From a virus: a DNA stretch of 44,435 nucleotides. Shown piece after piece: positions 7,404 to 14,081 of this stretch; within the stretch, counting starts at the first letter, position 1, and each line of letters opens with the position of its first letter. The translations under genes were made by a program, and so were the position numbers. The stretch lies in IMG/VR virus record IMGVR_UViG_3300018057_000017, positions 1 through 44,435 of that record; one strand, 5' to 3'. A model generated the notes under the pieces. The model worked only from the letters and a program-made list of their open reading frames with translations. It did not search any database and had not been told where the DNA came from.

Positions 7404-7964
7404 ATGTCGATGAGTGAAAGAGAACTTCAAATCCAAAAGTTTGAGGAAATCTGCCGTCTAACCGCAGAGCTTGCTAAGTCAAAGTTCCAGTTGGCAGCGG
7501 CGCAACGTGAGCTTGGCAAGGCTGCTTCCAATTCTGTGAGGTTTTGTATCGAGCTTCAGCGGGCGCAGGATGAAGTGAAACGCCTCATCAAAGCCAACGA
7601 GAAGTTACATGCGAAGTGCGCGGAGATGCGACAACACCTGGTCCTTCCAGCCATCAATCGGAAAGGATTCTACTGCGTCGTGTGCAATAACGGCCAACCC
7701 CGTGACGAGGGTGAGGTCGCGTGTACCCAGGATGGAACCGAAAAGCACTCTGCCGAGTGCATTCTTGCCGGCGACAACCCCGGCGCGGCTCTGCTGAAGG
7801 AACTAACGGCGCTCAGGCGGGTGAGGGATGCCCTGGAAAGCCTAATGTCTCTCTTAGAGTTGGAACTTACAGGCTTTCCTAAGAATGTTCCGAAGTCCAC
7901 ATGGGCAGCGCAATGGGATGTTGTCTGTGAGGCTTTGGCTACGTGCCCCAAGGCAAAGGAATGA
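7404..7964 (+). CDS. Coiled-coil hypothetical protein with CxxC (186 aa)
   Basis: A helical N-terminal half (ERELQIQKFEEICRLTAELAKS..., with heptad-like leucines and alanines) likely forms a coiled coil. It is followed by a CVVCNNG pair and scattered cysteines, then a C-terminal helical part. Start chosen at ATG 7404 (ATG 7410 is also possible); a longer frame from 7272 would overlap the preceding gene. Unrecognised; perhaps a small structural or DNA-associated protein of the accessory region. Confidence 0.5.
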   Translation: MSMSERELQIQKFEEICRLTAELAKSKFQLAAAQRELGKAASNSVRFCIELQRAQDEVKRLIKANEKLHAKCAEMRQHLVLPAINRKGFYCVVCNNGQPRDEGEVACTQDGTEKHSAECILAGDNPGAALLKELTALRRVRDALESLMSLLELELTGFPKNVPKSTWAAQWDVVCEALATCPKAKE

Positions 7965-8117
7965 CCCCCCGATAGGGTTATGGGAAAGGCTGACACGTTT
8001 TGAGCATGGACACTTCCGGAGCCTATACCCGTTTGCAAAGATTGTGCTCCGAGCTGGCAGTTCCCGATTCAGGTTCCGTTTCAGGTACGGTAGTGGCTGC
8101 TGACATAGGAGAATCTA

Positions 8118-8432
8118 ATGGCAAAACGAATTCAGCGGAAACGCACAAAGGGCTGGAGGATGCCCGAGGGCGTTGTCTACGTTGGGAGGCCGTCCAAATG
8201 GGGTAATCCTCTTCCCATGTCGAGGTATGTTGACGCCCAAACCTGCATAGATGATTATAAAACTCTCGTGTACGTTGAAAAACCAGAATCATTTCGCGAC
8301 TCAATTAGGAAAGAATTGCGCGGCAAGGATTTAGCCTGCTGGTGTAGCCTGTCAAGCCCTTGCCACGGGGACATCCTCTTGGAAATAGCGAACGGCCCGC
8401 ACCAGACATTGAGGCTTTCGCTGGCGGGGTGA
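8118..8432 (+). CDS. DUF4326 domain protein
   Basis: A 104-residue protein with the DUF4326 signature: PSKWGNP near residue 25 and GKDLACWCSLSSPCHGDIL, i.e. a CWC-x-n-CHGD motif, near residues 70-88. The family is widespread in phages and bacteria and its biochemical role is not established to my knowledge; the Cys/His set suggests metal binding. A TAGGAGAAT ribosome-binding site is directly upstream. It sits among small accessory genes. Confidence 0.8.
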   Translation: MAKRIQRKRTKGWRMPEGVVYVGRPSKWGNPLPMSRYVDAQTCIDDYKTLVYVEKPESFRDSIRKELRGKDLACWCSLSSPCHGDILLEIANGPHQTLRLSLAG

Positions 8433-8485
8433 CGGGCCTGAGCCTGTCGCGGATATGAAGTCAAAGCCGGTTTGACTGAGGAGAT

Positions 8486-8707
8486 ATGGTGATGGTAAAG
8501 CGCCGAAAGCGTAGCCGTAACATTAAGAAGCAGGAAGCGGTTGTTTCCGCTTTGTGGAACTTTGCCGCAGACATAACAAAGCGGGGGCTGGAAGGTACAC
8601 AGTGCGCAAATGTGCGTCTCGGCGTCTCCGTTTCTCTAAAGCATATTGGGACGGCTTTGGGATCAATCATGGACGTCTTCGGATATGATGTTGCGGAAGT
8701 TCAATAA
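8486..8707 (+). CDS. Small basic hypothetical protein (73 aa)
   Basis: A 73-residue protein with a highly basic N terminus (KRRKRSRNIKK) followed by a helical segment (ALWNFAADITKRGLEG) and a glycine-containing C terminus. GAGGAGAT stands just before the ATG; an alternative ATG lies six bases later. It could bind nucleic acid. No family is recognised. It is followed by a strong hairpin at about 8712-8770. Confidence 0.5.
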   Translation: MVMVKRRKRSRNIKKQEAVVSALWNFAADITKRGLEGTQCANVRLGVSVSLKHIGTALGSIMDVFGYDVAEVQ

Positions 8708-8711
8708 ACGT

Positions 8712-8770
8712 GTGAGCAGGCTCCTCCGTCGCGCTGAGTTCTCCCTCTCCTGCGGCGGAGTCCTGCTCGC
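8712..8770 (+). terminator. Intergenic hairpin
   Basis: The intergenic region holds a GC-rich inverted repeat, roughly GAGCAGGCTCCTCCGTCGC paired with GCGGCGGAGTCCTGCTC across a loop of about 20 bases, with a two-base bulge. There is no U-run after it, so it is not a textbook terminator. It may be a transcriptional pause, a processing site, or a structured leader of the following signal-peptide gene. Coordinates are approximate to a base or two. Confidence 0.35.
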
Positions 8771-8799
8771 CAATGACGAAACATGAAAAGGAGAATGAA

Positions 8800-9159
8800 A
8801 TGAAAAAGGTTTGGATGATGGTTTGCATTTTGGGGATCGTGGGCAACGTCACCTCCGGCCAACAAGGCCAGAAGGTTCCGCAAACATCTCAAGGGCCTCA
8901 GATGGTTCAGTTGAGTCCTTCAGGAAAGCTGGCATTCAGGACCGTTCAGCAGGAGCTTGCACAGCTTCAGGCAGACATCAACGAACTCGTGTCGGCAGAG
9001 GTAAAAGTACAGGGCTTGACGGGAGAAGGGTGGCAGCTTAATTTTCAGACAGGTATGTTGGTGCGGGTACCTCCCGCAACTCCACCACCAGCCAATCCTC
9101 CTGCGGCCCAGCCGGAAAAGAGCAAGGCGGCCATCGGGCAGGAAAAGCAGAAGCGGTAA
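8800..9159 (+). CDS. Secreted or periplasmic small protein with signal peptide
   Basis: A 119-residue protein with a clear N-terminal signal peptide (MKKVWMMVCILGIVGNVTSG), a helical polar middle (FRTVQQELAQLQADINELVSAE), and a proline-rich, lysine-rich C terminus. ATG 8800 is chosen because AAGGAG lies six bases upstream; ATGs at 8773 and 8783 are alternatives in the frame or nearby. No lipobox cysteine is visible at the expected position. It might be a spanin-like or superinfection-exclusion protein, but nothing specific supports either. It is the only predicted secreted gene product in the early arm. Confidence 0.5.
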   Translation: MKKVWMMVCILGIVGNVTSGQQGQKVPQTSQGPQMVQLSPSGKLAFRTVQQELAQLQADINELVSAEVKVQGLTGEGWQLNFQTGMLVRVPPATPPPANPPAAQPEKSKAAIGQEKQKR

Positions 9160-9170
9160 CGGGAGTTTCG

Positions 9171-9301
9171 CCGGGCGCTCTGCCCTGTCTCTTCCTTGGC
9201 GCGGACGATCGTAAAGAGCCAAGGGTGGCGGGAGAGTAGAGGTTGTTCGTAGTGGAGCCCTGTTCCCTCCCTCGACTGAGGGGACGGGGCAGAGCGCCCG
9301 G
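9171..9301 (+). repeat. Long inverted repeat, possible structured RNA
   Basis: CCGGGCGCTCTGCCCTGTC (9171-9189) pairs with GACGGGGCAGAGCGCCCGG (9283-9301), 18 of 19 positions. Inside the 93-base loop two smaller hairpins are visible: CCTTGGC/GCCAAGG (9193-9199 with about 9218-9224) and CCCTC-GACT-GAGGG (about 9269-9282). Together they could fold as a three-way junction. It lies between a signal-peptide gene and the palindromic promoter box at 9303. Candidates are a structured non-coding RNA, a regulatory leader, or a relic of a small mobile element. There are no target-site duplications I can identify. Confidence 0.5.
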
Positions 9302-9302
9302 A

Positions 9303-9322
9303 GAGTCTGTTATAATGGACTC
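9303..9322 (+). promoter_or_regulatory. Second copy of the palindromic -10 element
   Basis: GAGTCTGTTATAATGGACTC shares the 13 bases TTATAATGGACTC with the box at 6169-6186 and is an imperfect palindrome with two arm mismatches. TATAAT is at 9311-9316, giving a start near 9323, about 30 bases before the GTG of the ParB-like gene. No -35 box is at the usual spacing. The repeat suggests a shared regulator or phage promoter class. Confidence 0.5.
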
Positions 9323-9353
9323 CTGAAAAAGCGATTGAAATCGGAGGGCCGAA

Positions 9354-10277
9354 GTGGTAAAACGCAAGGCAATGAAGCATAAGCCGATCACGCATCTCAA
9401 AGACTTGCATGCTGATCCGCGCAACGCTCGACTCCACGACAAGCGCAACATCGGCATGATTGAGCAATCGCTTGAGCAGTATGGTGCCGCGCGATCAATC
9501 GTGATAGATGAAACCGGCCAGATTATCGCTGGGCACGGAGTTCTAGAAGGTGCCGCCAACGTGGGGATCGAAAAGGTGATTTCTGTAGAGGCTACCGGCA
9601 ACGAGATCGTGGCCGTGGTACGCCGTGGCCTGACGCCGAAGCAGAAAGCGGAGTTGGCGATTGCCGATAACAGAGCATCAGATTTGAGCGAGATGGACCC
9701 TGCAATGCTGAAGTCTCTTTCCGATGAAGGGCTGGCCGATCTTGACAAGTTCTTCTTCCCGGAGGAATTGACGGCGCTCTTTGCCAATGCTCTCACGGAA
9801 GGCGACGCTGAGCACATCACGCCCGAAGAAGCGCACAAGACGCTGGCGGAGAGGTTCATTGTGCCTCCGTTCTCCGTGTTGGATGCCCGGCAGGGCTATT
9901 GGCAGGACCGCAAGCGGGCTTGGCTAGCACTGGGGATTCAGAGTGAACTGGGACGCAGGGAAACGAACTGCCCTGGCAGCCCTGGCGATAAGCGTGGCCC
10001 GGAGTGGAAACATTTCGCAGGTGACAAACAAACAAACAAAGCCAAACCTTCAAGGGCGGAGCACTATTCAGAGGCGGCGAATTCAGCGACCCGATTGACG
10101 CCAAGAACGCCTTCGGAAAGCGGATTGCAGAGAGAGAGAGAGAGAGAGAATATCAGCCTTCAAGAGCCAAGGGCGGCTAAACGAATTTCAGCATCGCCGG
10201 GCGGTTCACCAAGGCCAGCGGCAGACTACAGCAAAAGGCAGCGGGGTGATGGAAGGGGAAGGCCGATAGATGGGTAA
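9354..10277 (+). CDS. ParB/Srx-like N-terminal half of a ParB-methyltransferase locus
   Basis: Residues about 10-100 form a ParB/sulfiredoxin-like domain: DPRNARLHDKRNIGMIEQSL and GQIIAGHGVLEGA. Next comes IADNRASDLSEMDP, then TLAERFIVPPFSVLDARQGYWQDRKRAWLALGIQ. That last motif is, from memory, the linker of phage fusion proteins in which a ParB domain is followed by a DNA methylase. Here the frame ends early with a tail that crosses two simple-sequence repeats, (CAAA)4 and (AG)10, before GSPRPAADYSKRQRGDGRGRP and a stop. The methylase half is at 10413 in the same frame. GTG start with GGAGG upstream. The tail from about residue 205 is probably out of the original frame in part. Confidence 0.75.
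   Translation: MVKRKAMKHKPITHLKDLHADPRNARLHDKRNIGMIEQSLEQYGAARSIVIDETGQIIAGHGVLEGAANVGIEKVISVEATGNEIVAVVRRGLTPKQKAELAIADNRASDLSEMDPAMLKSLSDEGLADLDKFFFPEELTALFANALTEGDAEHITPEEAHKTLAERFIVPPFSVLDARQGYWQDRKRAWLALGIQSELGRRETNCPGSPGDKRGPEWKHFAGDKQTNKAKPSRAEHYSEAANSATRLTPRTPSESGLQRERERENISLQEPRAAKRISASPGGSPRPAADYSKRQRGDGRGRPIDG
10025..10040 (+). repeat. (CAAA)4 simple-sequence repeat
   Basis: Four CAAA units inside the ParB-like gene. Upstream the coherent frame is that of the ParB ORF. Downstream the most protein-like translation is in another frame, reading FKGGALFRGGEFSDPIDAKN. One more unit (+4) would join the two frames. Confidence 0.7.
10129..10148 (+). repeat. (AG)10 simple-sequence repeat
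   Basis: Ten AG units encoding alternating Arg-Glu in two frames. The frame coherent upstream (NAFGKRIAE) differs from that coherent downstream (SPGGSPRPAADYSKRQ). One more AG (+2) would connect them. Confidence 0.75.
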
Positions 10278-10395
10278 GAACGCGCGGTGTTTCGGGCAAG
10301 ATCTGATGCGGGGAGAGAATGCGAAATTTAACCTGGGTCGTAGGCAGGCAGGCAGGCAGGCAGGCAGCTTGACGATACAAGCCAGCGAATTCTGA
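10270..10395 (+). pseudogene. Frame-shifted linker segment between ParB and methylase parts
   Basis: A 41-codon frame, ATG overlapping the upstream stop (TAA at 10275-10277), reading GKNARCFGQDLMRGENAKFN and then running into the (GGCA)6 repeat and a stop. The GQDLMRGEN segment looks like part of the ParB-methyltransferase linker family. It is in a third frame relative to the two flanking ORFs, so it is either a separately re-initiated peptide or a stretch of the original gene displaced by frameshift. One GGCA unit more would fuse it to the methylase frame. Confidence 0.45.
10343..10366 (+). repeat. (GGCA)6 tetranucleotide repeat
   Basis: Six GGCA units immediately upstream of LDDTSQRILKGGRKAMARTW, the extended N terminus of the methylase frame. 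Tetranucleotide repeats at the 5' part of methyltransferase genes are the classic form of phase-variable loci in bacteria. Gain of one unit, or loss of two, would bring the 10270 frame into the methylase frame. Confidence 0.75.
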
Positions 10396-10412
10396 AAGGT
10401 GGAAGAAAGGCA

Positions 10413-11270
10413 ATGGCCCGAACTTGGTCCGCATCCCCGAACGCTTTAGCGGAAAGAATTGAACGACTGAAGCCGGGGGAAGAATATCTTGAGACAGTAT
10501 ATGGTGCCGATGGGCAGCCAACCGGCACGAGCATATTCGATGCCACCCTCTGTGAATTGATCTATCGCTGGTTTTGCCCTCCCAAGAGCAAAGTACTCGA
10601 CCCCTTCGCTGGGGGGAGTGTGCGTGGAATAGCGGCGGGCATCTTGGGCCTTGATTACGTGGGAATCGAGCTATCAAAGGGCCAGCTTGAGGCCAACCGA
10701 AAGCAAGCAAAGGATATTCTGAGTACTGGGGCGAACGGCTGGGCGGGAAAGAAAAGCTTTGGTCGAGTGCAGTGGATTGAAGGCGACGCCCTGAAAGCAG
10801 CGGTCCTCGCGCCGGGTAGCTACGATCTCATCTTCTCCTGTCCACCTTATGGGGATTTGGAGGTTTATTCGGATGATCCGCGCGATCTCTCCACAATGCC
10901 CCACGATAAATTCCTGGAGGCATACCGCCAGGTGATCCGCGTCTCTTGCGGAATGCTGAAGCCTAATCGCTTTGCCTGCTTCGTGGTGGGAGATTATCGT
11001 GACAAGCAGGGCTTTTACCGAAACTTCGTGAGCGATACGATTGCAGCTTTTGAATCAGCCCACATGAAGCTCTATAACGAAGCTATTTTGGTGACGGCGG
11101 TGGGAAGTCTGCCCATCCGCATCGGGACGGCCTTTGGGAAGTACCGCAAGTTGGGAAAGACCCATCAAAATGTGCTGGTGTTCTATAATGGCGATGTGCG
11201 GGAAATCCCAAAGGAATTTCCTGAGATTGAAGTTGTTGAGTTGGCATCTGCCTCGATAGAAGAATCGTAA
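10413..11270 (+). CDS. DNA methyltransferase, C-terminal half of the ParB-methylase locus
   Basis: A 285-residue AdoMet-dependent methylase. Motif I is LDPFAGGSVRGI (residues 62-73), motif IV is SCPPYGDL (142-149), and VGIELSKGQLEANR gives the acidic AdoMet-contacting residue. TGTSIFDATLCELIYRWFCPP before motif I is the typical joining segment of ParB-methylase fusions. ATG 10413 is preceded by GGTGGAAGAAAGG. The coding frame extends further upstream (LDDTSQRILKGGRKA) to the GGCA repeat, so the ATG may be internal to an older, longer gene. Target base not known; CPPY is typical of N6A/N4C enzymes. Confidence 0.8.
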   Translation: MARTWSASPNALAERIERLKPGEEYLETVYGADGQPTGTSIFDATLCELIYRWFCPPKSKVLDPFAGGSVRGIAAGILGLDYVGIELSKGQLEANRKQAKDILSTGANGWAGKKSFGRVQWIEGDALKAAVLAPGSYDLIFSCPPYGDLEVYSDDPRDLSTMPHDKFLEAYRQVIRVSCGMLKPNRFACFVVGDYRDKQGFYRNFVSDTIAAFESAHMKLYNEAILVTAVGSLPIRIGTAFGKYRKLGKTHQNVLVFYNGDVREIPKEFPEIEVVELASASIEES

Positions 11271-11332
11271 AGCATGGGAAGCGATTTAAATCCCGCCTTG
11301 TAAATCATCCCCATAGCTGCTATATCTGACGC

Positions 11333-11941
11333 ATGGCCCCGCGCAAGCTCGACCTGAGAACCCGCCAGCGACTAATGAAGTCGAGGATGGGGAAGGCGCC
11401 CAAGCGCCAGCCTCCCAAGGTCAAGAAACCTGTCGGCAGGCCGCCCATGTACAGCAAAGACAAGGCGGCTCGCATCTGCATCGAGATCGCCACGACGACC
11501 CGCAGCCTGAAGGACATCTGCGACAGCAATCCTACCTTTCCAGACCCAAGGACAGTTTATAAATGGCTTTCCTTGAATGAAGAGTTCAGGCAGATGTATC
11601 AATCAGCCAAGCAGGATCAGGCTCAGATTCTGGCTGACGAGCTGATCGCGATAGCCGACACTCCCAAGCACGGGCAAGTCATAACGGCGTGGCCCGGTCA
11701 GAAGGATAGGGCCGGGAATCCCAAGCCAAAAGAGATCAAGGTTGCCGACATGATCGAGCACCGACGCCTTCAGATCGAGACGCGGCGCTGGCTGCTCTCA
11801 AAGCTCAGGCCGAGGGAGTATGGCGACAAGATCGAGGTGACTGAGGGAAGCGACCCACTGCAAGAGCTTCTGGACGCATGGCGCGAGGAGCACGCTCAGC
11901 AGGTGAAAAAGGAACAATCCAGTGTCAAGCCAGCGACTTAA
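11333..11941 (+). CDS. terS: Terminase small subunit
   Basis: A 202-residue protein that would recognise phage DNA and start packaging. The basic N terminus (KRQPPKVKKPVGRPP) is followed by a helix-turn-helix-like region, AARICIEIATTTRSLKDICD...TVYKWLSLNEEF, typical of small-terminase and transposase-type HTH domains. The middle region (ADTPKHGQV...KVADMIEHRRLQIETRRWLLSKLRPREYGDK) matches the oligomerisation part of this family. It overlaps the start of the large subunit by about 20 bases, the usual arrangement. A 60-base AT-rich gap precedes it. Confidence 0.85.
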   Translation: MAPRKLDLRTRQRLMKSRMGKAPKRQPPKVKKPVGRPPMYSKDKAARICIEIATTTRSLKDICDSNPTFPDPRTVYKWLSLNEEFRQMYQSAKQDQAQILADELIAIADTPKHGQVITAWPGQKDRAGNPKPKEIKVADMIEHRRLQIETRRWLLSKLRPREYGDKIEVTEGSDPLQELLDAWREEHAQQVKKEQSSVKPAT

Positions 11942-14072
11942 CTTCGGAGAGAGACTTGGAAGGTTCGCCAAAACCCCTCCCGAAGAAGACTGCAAGCTCA
12001 GCATCCTAGAAGGCTCCGTCCGGTCAGGCAAAACTTGGGCACAGCATGCTAAGATTCTTTGGGGCTGCCGGTACAACGTCGCCGGATGGAAGGTTCTCAC
12101 TGGAGTAACCAAAGACACCGTTTTCAAGAATGTGCTCAACGATCTGTTCTCTTTGATCGGTCCCCACAGGTACTCTTACAACCATCAATCCGGGCTGCTG
12201 AGAATCGACCGCTCGACATGGACGGTGATGGGAGCGAAGGACGAGGGCTCGGAGAAGTTCATCCGCGGGTTGACCGTTGGTTACGTGGTCTGCGACGAGC
12301 TCTCGCTGATGCCCTTCGAATTCCTTCAAATGCTCATCACGCGCATGTCGCCGGAGGGGGCGCGGCTCTACGGCAGCACCAACGCTGACACGCCTCTTCA
12401 TCCTCTGAGGACAGAGATCCTGGACAACCAGAAGCTGACGGACGCCGGGCTGCTGTACTCGATGCATTGCACGATGGACGATAATCCGAATCTCACGGAA
12501 GAGTACAAAAAATCTCAGGAGCTTCTGTACACTGGGCTTTTCTATCAGCGCTACATCAAGGGCTTGTGGGTGATGGCCGAGGGCGTGATCTACAGAGACG
12601 CGTGGAAAGACGAGAGCACGTTCACGGACAAAGACTTGCCTGTCGGCTTGATGTGGGGCGGACAGACTCGTGAGCGCGTTATCTCGGTCGATTACGGAAC
12701 GGTGAACCCGAACGTGTTTCTGGATTGGCGCGATGATGGAGTGACGGCCTGGTGCTACAATGAAAAACGTTGGGATTCCGCCAAAGAGATGAAACAGAAG
12801 ACGGATTCTGAGCTTGCCGACGACTTGTACGAGTTCACGGAGCATGACCAATCTCCTCAGATCGTGGTCGATCCCAGCGCGGCCAGCTTCAAGCAGGAGC
12901 TGACGAACCGAGGCTGGTGGGTGACGGATGCCGTGAACGACGTTCAGTCTGGCATTTCAAAAACTTCCACCGCGCTGGCCAAAGGTGTGATAAGGTTTCA
13001 CCGTGACAACTGCAAGGCGACGATCGCCGAGTTCCAAACATACGCCTGGGACCCTAAGAGGGCGCTGCGCGGGATCGAGGAGCCAATTAAATCTGGCGAT
13101 CATGGATGTTTTATAGCAGGAACGAAAATCATGACTCCTGATGGCGAAAGAAATATTGAAGAGTTCCGTGCCGGAGATCGTGTCCTTACTCCCCTCGGTC
13201 AGTGTAAAGTCCTTACAGTCCGAGAAATTCCCGACCAGCAGATTGTCGAGTGGCATCGCTTGCGAGGACTGCCGAATCATCCAATCGCTACGAGAAAAGG
13301 CTGGACAAGGATTGATGCCACGAGATATAATGAGCAAGTATGCGAGTGGAATCCAGAACATTCAACGGTATCATTTTCAGGCGCTATCCAGAAGCTAAAG
13401 ACTGGTCTAGCCGCAATTATTTCAGGCCGAGCCAGGTTCATGGTCGTAAGAGAGTGGAGAGCCTTCACCGGGAAGTGTGGAAAAAATATCATGGTGCTAT
13501 TCCAAAAGGCTATGATGTTCATCACGCGGATGATGATACCGGAAACAATGACATCACCAATCTGGAATTGTTGCCCGGGCCTATTCATGATTCGCTTTCT
13601 GGAAAGAAAGCATCTCATGATTTCGAGCACCTTGCCAGAATACGGCCACTGGCTAAAGCATGGCACGCATCACCAGAAGGATTGGACTGGCATCGAGATC
13701 ATGGGAAAGAAGCGATGCAAAAACGCAAGGCTGTTGGATTCATCTGTCAGAACTGCGGTGCGCATTTTCTTTCGAAACAGCGCGGCGAATGCGCTAAATT
13801 CTGCTCTAACAAGTGCAAGTCGGCTGCCAGGCGTAAATCGGGCGTGGACGATGTTCCCAAGATTTGCGCGACATGCAGCGAGACTTTCCTCGCTAATAAA
13901 TATCAAAGAATCCTCAATTGTCCAAAGTGCCGTTAAAGATGCTGGCAGAGCAAGTGTCTTTGCACTGAGAACGGAGCATGGGTGCTATTATGCGAATGGC
14001 ATCCTTGTTAGCAATTGTGACGCGGCCAGATATTTCTGTGCCACCAAGATTCCGGTCTGGCGGCTGATGTGA
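11922..14072 (+). CDS. terL: Terminase large subunit with intein (716 aa precursor)
   Basis: The packaging motor ATPase and nuclease. Walker A is GSVRSGKT (residues 31-38) and Walker B is VVCDE (122-126). The extein resumes at the last nuclease motif, which in the family reads DHxxDAxRY; here GDHG is followed by an intein (residues 396-698) and then CDAARY. After splicing the protein would be 413 residues. Without splicing the conserved Asp of the nuclease site is displaced, so the precursor should be inactive as a nuclease. GTG start, overlapping TerS. An HNH gene lies inside the intein in another frame (13340-13936). Confidence 0.9.
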   Translation: MSSQRLNFGERLGRFAKTPPEEDCKLSILEGSVRSGKTWAQHAKILWGCRYNVAGWKVLTGVTKDTVFKNVLNDLFSLIGPHRYSYNHQSGLLRIDRSTWTVMGAKDEGSEKFIRGLTVGYVVCDELSLMPFEFLQMLITRMSPEGARLYGSTNADTPLHPLRTEILDNQKLTDAGLLYSMHCTMDDNPNLTEEYKKSQELLYTGLFYQRYIKGLWVMAEGVIYRDAWKDESTFTDKDLPVGLMWGGQTRERVISVDYGTVNPNVFLDWRDDGVTAWCYNEKRWDSAKEMKQKTDSELADDLYEFTEHDQSPQIVVDPSAASFKQELTNRGWWVTDAVNDVQSGISKTSTALAKGVIRFHRDNCKATIAEFQTYAWDPKRALRGIEEPIKSGDHGCFIAGTKIMTPDGERNIEEFRAGDRVLTPLGQCKVLTVREIPDQQIVEWHRLRGLPNHPIATRKGWTRIDATRYNEQVCEWNPEHSTVSFSGAIQKLKTGLAAIISGRARFMVVREWRAFTGKCGKNIMVLFQKAMMFITRMMIPETMTSPIWNCCPGLFMIRFLERKHLMISSTLPEYGHWLKHGTHHQKDWTGIEIMGKKRCKNARLLDSSVRTAVRIFFRNSAANALNSALTSASRLPGVNRAWTMFPRFARHAARLSSLINIKESSIVQSAVKDAGRASVFALRTEHGCYYANGILVSNCDAARYFCATKIPVWRLM
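13107..14015 (+). other. Intein within terL
   Basis: 303 codons with clear splicing blocks. Block A is CFIAGTKIMTPDGERNIEEF with the nucleophilic Cys, block B is GLPNHPIATRKGW (the NHP of TxxH-type blocks), and the C-terminal end is GCYYANGILVSN followed by Cys of the extein. It sits exactly at the catalytic-Asp motif of the TerL nuclease. The splicing parts occupy about the first 80 and last 30 codons. The 190 codons between look like nonsense in this frame, because the DNA there encodes an HNH protein in the -1 frame; yet the intein frame contains no stop. Confidence 0.85.
13340..13936 (+). CDS. HNH homing-type endonuclease nested out of frame in the intein
   Basis: A 198-residue protein with an HNH core: LHREVWKKYHG, then YDVHHADDD (His61-His62) and DITNLELLPGPIHDSL (Asn73), the layout of phage homing HNH enzymes. 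Two CxxC-type zinc-binding pieces follow: CQNCGAHF...CSNKCKSAARR and CATCSETF...CPKCR. Its ATG lies at the end of the intein's N-terminal splicing domain and its stop at the start of the C-terminal one. It probably cleaves intein-less terL and spreads the element. The ribosome-binding site is weak, so translation may need re-initiation or frameshifting; it could also be a frameshifted relic. Confidence 0.75.
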   Translation: MRVESRTFNGIIFRRYPEAKDWSSRNYFRPSQVHGRKRVESLHREVWKKYHGAIPKGYDVHHADDDTGNNDITNLELLPGPIHDSLSGKKASHDFEHLARIRPLAKAWHASPEGLDWHRDHGKEAMQKRKAVGFICQNCGAHFLSKQRGECAKFCSNKCKSAARRKSGVDDVPKICATCSETFLANKYQRILNCPKCR

Positions 14073-14081
14073 GGCGTTGAC

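Noticed and set aside
8006-8206. Small + strand frame (MDTSGAYTRLQRLCSELA...) before the DUF4326 gene
   Set aside because: The first part looks protein-like, but no ribosome-binding site is visible and the second half overlaps the DUF4326 gene in another frame. I could not support it.
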